The notes below the pieces were generated by a model. It searched no databases, was not told where the DNA came from, and worked only from the letters and a program-made list of their open reading frames with translations. Position numbers and translations under genes: made by a program. A stretch of DNA of 64,000 nucleotides from Ophiobolus disseminans (taxonomy: Eukaryota > Ascomycota > Dothideomycetes > Pleosporales > Phaeosphaeriaceae): positions 868,001 through 932,000 of the forward strand of contig MU006233.1 in NCBI GenBank assembly GCA_010093685.1, written 5' to 3'. Positions 27,201-37,127 of the stretch are shown piece by piece; the first letter of the stretch is position 1; each line of letters opens with the position of its first letter.

Positions 27201-29417
27201 CGGTCTCGAGTTTCCCCGACGTTGTGTGTCCGTCTTCAGGTCGCAAACTCGCATACAGCAGTTGGTGGTAGTCCTCGCGATTGAAGAATGTGTCCTTGTT
27301 TGTAAGCCACACTCCCATGGAGATATGATCTTGAATCAAGCCACGGAGAGGCTTTCCAGCGGTCGCCGAGAGGTACTGATGGTCGGTGTCTGCGATGGTC
27401 ATCGCCTCAGCACGAGCAAGCTCATTTTGAGGGAAATGCATGTTCATCTCGTCACCGTCGAAATCGGCATTGTACGTGTTGCAGTTGGCGTAGTGCATGC
27501 GAATTGTCTTCTCGCCAGGCAGAACACGAGCCCTGTGCGCCATCATGGAGGGCTTATGCAGGGTGGGTTGACGGTTCATAATCACAACATCGCCGTTATT
27601 CAGATGACGGTGGACCTTCTTGTTCTTCGATCCGCCGCCATTCGAATTGGAGGGCGCGAGGAGCTGGTTCGCTAGTGCTAGTCGCTCCTCGTAGTTCTTC
27701 TTGCGCAAGGCTACGACCTGGCCAGATTCACTCTCGATTGCAACCGCGCCGGGCCACTTGTCGGGTCCATTGAGGACAGCCTCCTTCAGGTCGTAGAAGT
27801 TGTGATTTGTGACAGGCTCAGGGTATGTCAGCTTCATCGCAAAGACGGGCGGAACACCAATTTCGTTTGTCTCGATGTTCGGGTCTGGTGAGATGACACT
27901 GCGGGCAGCGAAGTTGACACGCTTGCCCATCATGTTCTTTCGGAATAGACCATCCTTCTTTTCGAGGTTCTGCTTGATACCGTCCGCATTGGTGATGCCA
28001 GCGCGGCCTTGGAGAGGATTCGCGTCACGGTCGATTAGCGCATTGACGGAGCCCTGAAGGTTCACCCATTGTGTCTGCAGGTCGTCAAAGTTGCGACGTT
28101 TGTACCCGCCTTCGTTCTCATGGCCCTTCATCTCGTTGCTGATCTGTCGCATCGCATCACAAGCGTTCAGAATGCCTTTGTACAAGCTGTTCTTTGGCGA
28201 TTCGGCAATGGAGTCTCCGGTCTTGTCCTCCATCCTGTACCTGTTGGGTGGCACAACGACCGCCTCCATAAAGAACATGTCTGCGCTGACGTCGGAGCCG
28301 TATGGATTGTACAGCAGTCGGACCATGTCCGATTCCTGTTCGAAGAGTAGTGTCATGGCGGCCCTGACCTCTGCCGCAGTCATGTACTCCTGGGAGCTCT
28401 CCAGCACATCCACCTCCGTTTGCGATTTTCTACCGGTTCGCGCCTCGTTTGCGACAAGGGAGCCATCATCCATGTCGTCCAAGTCGATGCCCTCATCTTC
28501 CTCAGACGAGGGGTCCATGTCCGCCACACCCTCATCTGCGTGCACCTGTTGCTTCTGCGCTTTTGCCTGTCGGCGCATTACAATGTCCAGAGGGTTCTGT
28601 ATGCGCTTCTCGGCTGCCAACATCTTCGCCTTGTCTTTTGCGCTCAGGTTCTTCCGGAAGATCTTGATGCCGCGATCTTTTCGATACGTGGGGCTGATTC
28701 CCTGACAGTTCTTGCAGTTCCTGCCAGCCACCACCTGCGCGTAGAACTCCTTCAGCACCTGTCTCCGGGCATCTGAGATTGTGTCGTTCTTTTCCCGCAT
28801 GGACCTCGCATCACGCTTGGAGATGCCGGCGCGCTTCATACATCGCTTGACGTAGTTGTTTCGCTGGCCGATGATGTCCTCGTTATCGTCATCGGACTCC
28901 GAGTCCTCCGCATTGCGCTTCGACGTCTTTCCCTTCTGCAAGTCGATGTGCTCGTGCATCTCGTTCGCTTCCTGGACCAGCCCACATCGTATCAATCGTA
29001 ACCGGGAGACGAATTCGTTGATGGTGACGCGGGCGAGCCTGAAGTGGTGGCAGTAGACGCACTTGCCGCGGAGCAGTCGCAGCAGCTGGTCGATGAAGGT
29101 CAGGTGATATACGGGTACTGGGAGCTCGATGTGGCCGCAGTGGCCAGGGCAGCCCAGGAAGGTAGTGAGGCCGCATGTTGAGCAGCTATGACATGTTTAG
29201 CAAAAGTTTTTTTGGAAAGTTTTGGTGGTGCTCACGGATTGTCTAGAAATGCGCCAAGCGCACCATCGTGCAGTCCGCCTGACACTGGGTGCAGCAATGA
29301 ATCGAAGGTGGTCGGGTTGGTGATGCGCTTCACCGAGAGAGTTCGGACATCGTGTGTCGAGAGGAAGCCAAACTCGACGTTCTGGATAGACGAGGATACC
29401 GGCTGGTGGGTGTTCAT
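24214..29417 (-). CDS. RPA190: RNA polymerase I largest subunit A190
   Basis: Exons are 29417..29236 and 29185..24214, giving 1717 residues with a 50-nt intron. The length fits yeast Rpa190 (1664) and human POLR1A (1720). The start MNTHQPVSSSIQNVEFGFLS resembles the family's N-terminus. The zinc-binding CSTCGLTTFLGCPGHCGH lies at about 62-78. The catalytic Mg-binding loop NADFDGDEMNMHFPQ lies near 632, preceded by the RQPTLHKPSMMAHR element. The trigger-loop region QMTLNTFHLAGHAAKN lies near 1209. A long acidic, low-complexity insert (about 1290-1440) before the C-terminal jaw is typical of Pol I. It synthesises the 35S pre-rRNA in the nucleolus. It is divergent from PRP3 across 364 bases that carry the bipartite element at 29494-29522. 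Confidence 0.97.
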
Positions 29418-29781
29418 TGCGGCTGCTGTCTCGAGTGGTTCGCGCGCAAAGGCGTCAACGGTGCAGTGTCCCGAGGCAGCTGTCGAGAGTTGCAACTTTT
29501 TGCGGGGACTAGAAAAGTTCGCCCGCAGTTTAGCCGGCGCGCTAAGCCGGAGCCTTCGAATTCGCGTCACTCCTTGACGTCGACTACACCATCACCACCA
29601 ACATTCATTCACCATCGCCCGCTCGAGTCACGGGATCTATCACCACTTCTCACGCAAGCGGACGCGGTAGAAGTCTGCGCCGTCCTTTGCAACCCTGCGC
29701 TACTTCTCCTCGCGACCTTCGCACACCCCCGCGCAACTTCCGCACTCTCGACGCCGATATCATCACTGCCAAATCACCACG
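29418..29781. promoter_or_regulatory. Bidirectional promoter region, RPA190 / PRP3
   Basis: These 364 bases separate two divergent start codons, so both core promoters must fit here. No TATA box was seen. The region is CG-rich and contains the inverted AACTTTTTG-N10-AAAAGTTCGC element. Confidence 0.75.
29494..29522. promoter_or_regulatory. Bipartite inverted element, copy 1
   Basis: Half-sites AACTTTTTG (29494-29502) and AAAAGTTCGC (29513-29522) are separated by 10 bases. They are approximately inverted with respect to each other. The site ends 77 bases upstream of the RPA190 start codon. The same two half-sites with the same 10-base gap occur at 46724-46752. The spacers differ, so the half-sites and spacing are what is conserved. 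Confidence 0.65.
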
Positions 29782-31338
29782 ATGCCCGAGAAACGTCCCC
29801 ACCCCGACGGCCAGGGCCCGAATGGCGATGCGAAACGCGCGAAGCCAGAGGATAGACTCGCTGCCGCAAAGGCAAAGGCTGCTGAGATTGCTGCTCGATT
29901 TGCGGTCAAGAGGGCGGGCGCCGCGACCAACGGTGCATCCACGCCCGCAGCCGCAACACCACCGCCGCCCCCGGCAGATGCCGCCGCCTCATCAGCTGCC
30001 CGCCTCGAAGCCATGAAGGCGAGGCTGGCAGCCGTGCGGGGTGGTGAGGTCAATCCGCCGACGCCCGACTCGACCGTCCCCAAGTTCCCCACAACCAAGG
30101 GCAACCGACTGTCGGAAACGCCCGCCCCCCCGGTCGAAGCCAAAGCGAAGACCGTAGCTGCGAAGCAGAAGAAGCCACATGATGAGGAGGAGCTCGAGAA
30201 CCCGTATTTTGATCCCAAGTCTGCGGCCCAGGTGCGCGGTCGCGTGCCGAGGGCTATCGTCTTCAATGAGCACGGCAAGTACCTGGACCAGGCGTCAAAG
30301 CTGCGCGCTCAGAGCCGGCTCGAGCAGATCAAGAAGATGCTTGCTCTGCAGGCGCGCCGTGCAGGACTTGACGAGAACAGCGAGCGCGGCTTTCTCGTGC
30401 AGCAGCCTCCCGATGTGGAGTGGTGGGACGAGGGCATCCTGAGCGAGAAGACTTACGACTGCATCGACGAGCCCAAGAAGGTCAAGATCGACAGCGAAGA
30501 TTCCATCATCACCATCTACGTGCAGCATCCGCCTCTCCTCAAAGCGCCACAGGACCAGCGACTGGTCGAAGTCAAGCCCATGTACCTCACCACAAAGGAG
30601 CAGCAGAAGCTGCGAAGGATGCGCCGTGCAGCCGACCTGAAGGAGCACCAAGCCAAGATTCGTCTCGGTCTGGAGCCGCCTCCACCGCCAAAGGTCAAGC
30701 GCGGCAACATGATGCGTGTCATGGGCGAGCAGGCCATTGCGGATCCAACTGCTGTCGAAATGCTTGTCGAGTCGCAGATCCAGCAGCGCCACGACGACCA
30801 CGTCACCGCAAACCACAGCCGGAAGCTTACCAAGGAGGAGCAGCATGCAAAGCTCGCCCAGAACCAGCAAAAGGATGCGCAAAAGGGCATCTACATGTGC
30901 GTCTTCAAGGTCAACACTCTCGCATACGGCAAGCACCGCTATCAGATTGACCAAAATGCGAAGCAGCTTGCGCTCACAGGCGTCACCATTTTCAACCCTG
31001 ATCTGAACCTCGTTGTCGTGGAGGGTGGTATCCACTCTGTCAACAAATACAAGAAGCTTCTGCTTCAGCGAATCAACTGGCAGGATAACGGCTTGCCAAC
31101 CGAGACACAGGCAGAGAAGGCCGCGTCAGACCCACGATGGCTGCAACCTACCGACGAGATCGGCAACTTGAAAGATCACTCGTCGAACAAGTGCATCTTG
31201 ATCTTCGAGGGCGAGGTCAAGCAGAACTCGTTCCGCAAATGGGGCTCGAAGATGTGCGAGACCGCTGGAGAGGCGCGCGAGCTATTGGCAAGGAGCAAGC
31301 TCGACAGCCTGTGGGCGCTTGCGAAGAGCATGGAGTAA
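29782..31338 (+). CDS. PRP3: U4/U6 snRNP splicing factor Prp3
   Basis: One exon encodes 518 residues. The N-terminal 130 residues are low-complexity Ala/Lys/Pro. The segment EELENPYFDP, the following basic helices and DVEWWDEGIL mark the PRP3 domain (about 130-370). The C-terminal ferredoxin-like domain (about 385-518) contains YMCVFKVNTLAYGKHRYQID and VVEGGIHSVNKYKKLLLQRI. Prp3 binds the U4/U6 duplex and its 3' overhang in the tri-snRNP in the nucleus. The ATG at 29782 gives MPEKRPHPDG and is the first in frame. It is divergent from RPA190. Confidence 0.96.
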   Translation: MPEKRPHPDGQGPNGDAKRAKPEDRLAAAKAKAAEIAARFAVKRAGAATNGASTPAAATPPPPPADAAASSAARLEAMKARLAAVRGGEVNPPTPDSTVPKFPTTKGNRLSETPAPPVEAKAKTVAAKQKKPHDEEELENPYFDPKSAAQVRGRVPRAIVFNEHGKYLDQASKLRAQSRLEQIKKMLALQARRAGLDENSERGFLVQQPPDVEWWDEGILSEKTYDCIDEPKKVKIDSEDSIITIYVQHPPLLKAPQDQRLVEVKPMYLTTKEQQKLRRMRRAADLKEHQAKIRLGLEPPPPPKVKRGNMMRVMGEQAIADPTAVEMLVESQIQQRHDDHVTANHSRKLTKEEQHAKLAQNQQKDAQKGIYMCVFKVNTLAYGKHRYQIDQNAKQLALTGVTIFNPDLNLVVVEGGIHSVNKYKKLLLQRINWQDNGLPTETQAEKAASDPRWLQPTDEIGNLKDHSSNKCILIFEGEVKQNSFRKWGSKMCETAGEARELLARSKLDSLWALAKSME

Positions 31339-32051
31339 ATAATGTTGGACTTGCAAATCCTGGAGATTCATTGTGCATTTTATTGATCATTTAGCAGAGG
31401 TTTTCGGTTCCACATCGGCGCAATCCCCGCGGCGTGCGCTGCAGCGACGGCCAGATTGATCGTTTGGAGCAAGGTCGCATTCTCTTCGTTCAAATGTAAG
31501 TTTACTCATACTCCATACATAGCAATGGAATTCAGATGTTAATACCAAAGCTTTGAAGTGCAGCCGTTGTTGTGAGGACAGCATATGCCCGTTAGGATGC
31601 CATCGGACTGATGCAAGGTAGGACCACCATGGCTGTAGACCCGACGCCAACGCCCATGTAATAGGATTTAGAGCGTAGGTCGCGATCTTTCTTAGTTCAT
31701 ATCCTCTGAGTCTTTTCGTTTCTGTCATGTCCGCTCTTATGCCAGTACGTGATCACGTCGTTTGTCACCGTATGCCACGCCCTCGACAACGCCACGCCAG
31801 CCCAAGGCTTGTCGCGTCAACACATGGTTTGTAACATTGCATACTTGACGCATCTTCTATTTGCACTTCATTCTCTTCGTGTCTCCCGAGAGGGCGACTA
31901 CATCTCATTTCGCCGCTCGTGCAGCTCCATTTCTGTTTACAAATCCCCAACCAAACGGCCAGCTTCGTCGCGTTTGCACTTTTGAGCCCGTACCAGGGCA
32001 TAACCGTATGTCTCCGCTACACTCTTACATGCTAGTGGTATCTGCAAATCG

Positions 32052-35000
32052 TATATATACTCCTCCCCACCGCCGTCATCTTCTCTTCTCACATCACTTC
32101 TCCGTCGCTTTCAAGCATCAAATTCAAGAGAAATTCGGCACATGTGCGGCGCCTTCTGTCTCCTGCCGTCCGTCTCCAAATGACTATCATGAATGGGGTC
32201 ATGATCTTTTGGCCCGGAATCAAAAACCACAGTCCGCAAACATATGCGCCGCCTTCTGTCTCCTGTCGTACTTCTCTCAAAATCTCGTCGTGAATGAGGT
32301 CATGAGTTTTGGTTCGGTTCCGAAGATGAAAGTCAGCAGTGGTATGTGCATCGAAAAGAGAGCATCGCAGACACACATGTGTGGAGGTCATGCCGTGCGG
32401 GAAGTTCAAAAAAGAGCATATTACTCCAGCACATGTGAGGTCTTGGTTGCTTGGCAGAGGGGTATATATACCGCCATCCCACTGCGTTCACCTTCGATCC
32501 TCACACTGTCTGCTTCCTGAAGCATGATACGAAGGTATGCCCGAGTCGTTATGTGCTCTGCTTCGTCCCGCCTGGTTCTCTATTCTACAAATTATCGTCC
32601 GCAAGATCTATGTCCGCTTTGCTCGCCAAATCTCAATCCCGAATGCTACATGGCCGTACTGTAAAAGAAGTAGTTAATTTCATGGACTTTCTCGCCTGTC
32701 ATCCTAAATTTAAACCCGAGCAGAACTTGTTCATGAGGAAGCCATGTGTCGTGGTGGGTGTATATACCTTTCCAGCATCCACTTCTTCACTCTTCATCTA
32801 TCCTGCAACTTCAAAAAGCCCGGAAAAGACGACGAACGAAGACGATGGCCGCTCGGCCTGTCGCCTCTCATAAAGTGCTGAAAAGTCGCCACGATCAAGC
32901 GCATGTGGTCGTCCAGAAATTCCGTCCAAATCACGGAATGAGCGAATCCCAAAGCTAACATTCGCCCGGTTTATGGACTGTGGTGGCTTTCAAAAGAAAT
33001 AGGCTGCGCATTGATGGCGGGAGATCGAACCATTCCACGTTATTTATGATGTTGCTTGTTGCCTTCGCATCTCCTTACGCGAACGAAATCGAGTTTGACA
33101 TGGAGGTATGACTCGCACGGCAAGTCTTTGGTCGCACGCAAAAAGCAACGTGTCGAACACGTATGTGTGCGTGGTGGCGAGAGCCGAAACCGAATGCATG
33201 CAGTCAAATGGTCAGAAAGCTAGACCGAACAGATCCGATGTGCGAGACTCCAAAGCCTTGGATTCTGGTCCTGATGGCTCTCGTTTGCGTCGTCTTTGCG
33301 ACGTATATATTTCCTCCCCCAGTCCAGGATGTTCTTCTTCGTCCAGCACCACAAGCATGGACTTCTATTCAAAAGAGGACATGAAACCGACCATGGCTGA
33401 GAACGCCAGTAATCACCTAAAAACCGAATTTCCGCCTTGCCATGTCCGGCTCCTTCGCCTGCATCAATCCCCGCGCCATTTTACGGCTCTCGAATATCTT
33501 TCACCACAGTCTTATGGGGAGTGTCTGACTCAAAACGCATACAATGGATTGGCAATGTGTTGAAGTAGAAACTCCCCTCAGCCATATGTCTCGACCTCGC
33601 GCGCCAACTCAAAAGATATGAGAAAGAAGCCGATATGCTCTCAATCTCCAGATCGCTGCAACGCGTACCATGACTTCCTGCCTTGCTTTCTTAGTATCAA
33701 AGGGGTATATAACTCTCCTTCCGCTTCCATCCTTCCCTATTTTCTATTATCACTCACGTCGTCCTCGGGCATCAAAAGAAGATGGAGACATACTTCTTAT
33801 GTCTGAGAAGACCGAGATCGTCCAAAACATTCTCTCGGACACCATATGTCTTTGTTCTGTGGAAGCAGGATTCCTGCCTGAGTATGGATCGTCTAAAGTC
33901 CACAAGAACCATGGGAATAAGACATGAGAGATTTCTGAGTGTATTTGGTGGATTGAAGACGAAGGGATAGCCACTCATGAGTAGACCCTCAAAGCAATCC
34001 AACTTATGAGACTGGAAGTGCGCTCTCGTAGACCATATGGCGGCAGTTGAGGGAGGCGATTGCGCAAAAGAGGGACCCGAGTCGTGAATGATCTGGACGA
34101 CTTCCCAGTCCAACTTTTCAAACTTTTACTTTGCGATGCAATGATCCCTCGTCTCCACCACCTTGCGGAGGAGCATATAACCTTCTTCCCTCTCATTCCT
34201 CTACTTCTTCTCCTGCCGCGAACTCGACAGCCACGCCGCTACCAAAAATGGAACCAATGATGCGCATGTGTTTGGACCAGCTCCGTCGTCTTCCAACTTC
34301 ACAACGTCATTCGCCATGACGCTTCTCAACTCAAAATATCCATAGCAAGATCTACTGACGTGGATCCCAACTAAAACCCTGAAGAGTGTATGGTTTTGTT
34401 CTTCGCGAAGCTTCTCACAGATGAAGCAGGCAGCCCTAGATGAGCAGCGAGTCGGACGAGAAGTCAGCGCTATTAGTTTCCATGGTCTAAGAATTTCAAC
34501 TGAGAGAAGAGGGACGCTATGGCGTCGTCGCTTCCGAGCAAATAAAGTTAGTATTTAGTAATCCATGAAAGTCCTTCATTATCCACCCTATGAGAATGAG
34601 ACAGTCTGGGGACGTGTATGTATCTCCCTCGCTTCTTCTTTCCGACTCTCAATCCACCGAGCTTGTCACAGGCAGAATTGGCCAAAAAGAATTTCACTAG
34701 ATTTCTATGGTTGGAGTCCTCGGGTCGTCTGCTAAAACAAGTTCCTGGATCTCACGATGGCTGCTCCTGCTCAAGATGCTGAATGTGGGTGAACATGGTG
34801 TGCGTCGAGAAAGAGTTCATGGACTTCATGATGGCCGGCGCTGCGCTCCGCTCCGAAACAAAGAAGCCGGATATACATGGCGGAGTTGCATACGTCACAG
34901 AACACGCTCATGGGCTGAGAGGCCGGAAAACTTTCACCGACCCGTATCATGGTGTTGTCGCGCTCGCTCGCTCGCTGGTTCGATGAGACACAGGACTCTC

Positions 35001-36870
35001 GACAGATTAAGTCCGCCAATTTATGCTTGTCCAGCTCGGAAAAGGGTATATAAACTCTTCTCGCACTCCTCCGTCCTGCTCAATAACACGCTCAATAGTA
35101 GCGAATATCACCAAAAGGATCTAGAACGACCCGTATTTCTGGGCTGCTTCTTCCGTCCTCCAAAAATCACTCTCGACTTGTTTGTGGCTGCTTCTGCCCA
35201 GAAAGACCTTCAATCCATATACATGCTCGGTATCAAACACCAATCTGAAATGGCTATTGTTCGATAGCCTTGTGGTTCCTGCTCCTATGAGCGTATGCTT
35301 GGCTATCTAGCCTGTTTGGGCTTAGCCTGTTTCCATCTCCATCTACTCACTCCGTACGATAGAACATACACACAATACATCATCATGCTAAAACTTGTTC
35401 ATTATATCAGCTACTATTCCGCTGTTCGCGAACATGCGAATAATTGGCAAAAGATGCATATGACGGCGTTGGATGTGGTGTTTCGAACCATATACCCCCG
35501 CCTATTGCATGATCTTGGCGAGAAACAATGTTAAGTTAGTCAGTTTCCATGGTTGTGTTCCTTCGAAGTATTGCGCCGATGTGGCAGGACTGGCAAAATG
35601 ACCTAATCAATACCATATGGTTTCTTGAGATTTTTAGCTCCGGACCAGGTATATATTCTTCTTCTCTCCATGTCTCTAGTTCTGACATCCCCAGTCTTTT
35701 CACCATTTTACAGAGAGGGAAATGTCGGGTATCAATGTTTGGAGAACTGTTACTTCAAAACCATAAAGCCGTTGAAATGTCCTTTTCTTCTCACAACTAG
35801 GGAAAGAGTGGCGCCATGCTCTGGGCCTCGAGAAAATCACAAAAGAGATATGTGATGATGCTGCGCCTCGGCAGAATCTAAAAAACCAAGACGAAATGGA
35901 CGGGCAGTGGATGTTGGAACAATAACGATGAACTTCAGCGACTATGGCGCTGCGTTTCGAAATGGCTTGAGGAAGTGAATATGAATGCGCTGCTTGCTCG
36001 CAGGTATGCATGAAGTGATAACATGTGGGGGATTCTATTGGATGTGCGGCAACGACTTCAAAAAGAGGACATCGACATATTCATGTGCCGAGCTTCTGAA
36101 GGCATCATCAAAATTTCACATGTTGGCCGCAGCTGTTGAATGGGTATATAAACTCTTTCCTTCGACGCGAACTCTTTTCTCCGTACGAGCGATCAAGAAG
36201 TCGACCTCCAAAATTGCAGCGCAGAGAACGTATGGCTGCGCCTTTTCTTCCAGTTTGCACACCCAGGTCCAAGTACATGAATGTCCACATTGTGTCTGAA
36301 TGCACATGCGCCGATGGAGTATACGATCTGAAAGTATCCGCCACATCACTGCATGGTCTTGTTCTTTGCCGACGATCGGAGAAAGGATGTCGCGATAGTA
36401 TGTCTGGAGTGAAAACCGCATTCGCTACTGTCAGCCTGGCACATCGGTCCACATGATACACCGTGAACCACACCTTAGTCATGTGCTTACTCATCTGGTT
36501 GTTTATATAATCGCTCTATGTAGCTCTTTCAATACAAGAACCTTCTCCCTCTTTTCTGCCCTGTCTCTCACATCCGACAGCTACCTCGATGTTGCCGCCA
36601 AAACCAGCTGCGTTGAACATAGACTTGGTTCTACGAGGCCCTCGCACTTCAATCCGAAGTCACGCTGTGGATGGTCGATGCCAAGTAGTAGTCGGGTTGA
36701 AGTTATAAAGGCATGGCCTGAAGTGTGTATATGTGCATGTAGTCTCCGAGTCTTTGAGTGAGATAATGACGGTATCAATCAAGTCCCAGGAGAGAGTATA
36801 AATCCTGCCGCTCCTGGCGCTTTCAAACGTATCGTATCACTCCATCCATGTATCCGATGCGCCAAAAACC
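32052..36870 (+). repeat. Array of about 12 TATA + pyrimidine-tract modules
   Basis: TATA-like cores of the form GTATATA lie at about 32052, 32463, 32761, 33304, 33706, 34175, 35047, 35650, 36145, 36504 and 36797, with a weak one near 34617. Each is followed at once, on the same strand, by 40-60 bases rich in C and T. Then, 60-90 bases from the TATA, comes a CAAAA-G-type motif (for example TCAAAAGAGGACATG near 33366 and ATCAAAAGAAGATGG near 33770). CATATG or CACATGTG palindromes recur between modules. Spacing is 293-603 bases. The layout looks like repeated Pol II core promoters or a very old, eroded tandem duplication. Short frames after the modules are not alike, so I do not call them genes. 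Confidence 0.5.
32145..32344 (+). repeat. Two 100-bp tandem copies
   Basis: The segment starting CATGTGCGGCGCCTTCTG (near 32141) recurs 100 bases later as CATATGCGCCGCCTTCTG. The first 30 bases are nearly identical. Later blocks such as GAATGGGGTCATGA and GAATGAGGTCATGA also align. This is direct evidence of tandem duplication inside the module array. Confidence 0.75.
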
Positions 36871-37127
36871 TTGAGTCGGAATCTGCATGTCCGAGGCTTC
36901 TCTCAGGCTCGAAAAGAAGATGCAGAACAGGTATGGTGCAAGTTTACGATACGTACTTTGATGAGCTTGTCGCGAAAATGACGAGACTCGTAACCGCTCG
37001 CGCTGTTTCGAAAATCAGAATGCTCACGGACCTTCATCATAACTTAAACGACCAAGGCATGTAGAAAGCCATCGTGTTATAAATCGCATGTGTATAGTCG
37101 CTTGCCCCACCCGCCTCCTCATCATCT

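Larger units (their letters stand above)
31339..37127. other. Gene-poor region with a promoter-like module array
   Basis: About 5.8 kb between PRP3 and the first standalone HET gene. No conserved protein or RNA gene was recognised. Many frames of 60-220 codons start from repeated CATATG/CACATG sites and share no sequence with each other. The structured part is the module array described separately. Confidence 0.6.

Noticed and set aside
31861..32520. Plus-strand frame of 219 codons in the gene-poor region
   Set aside because: Composition is Ser/His/Arg-rich, it crosses two TATA modules and the 100-bp duplication, and it shows no domain. It is treated as a chance frame.
33010..33045. Sequence resembling a tRNA B-box (GGTTCGATCTC on the minus strand)
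   Set aside because: The flanking bases do not form a T stem with a seven-base loop, and no A-box or acceptor stem was found.
35096..35270. Possible 5S rRNA or other Pol III gene after a TATA module
   Set aside because: No 5S-like start, internal control region or T-run terminator was found near any of the modules.
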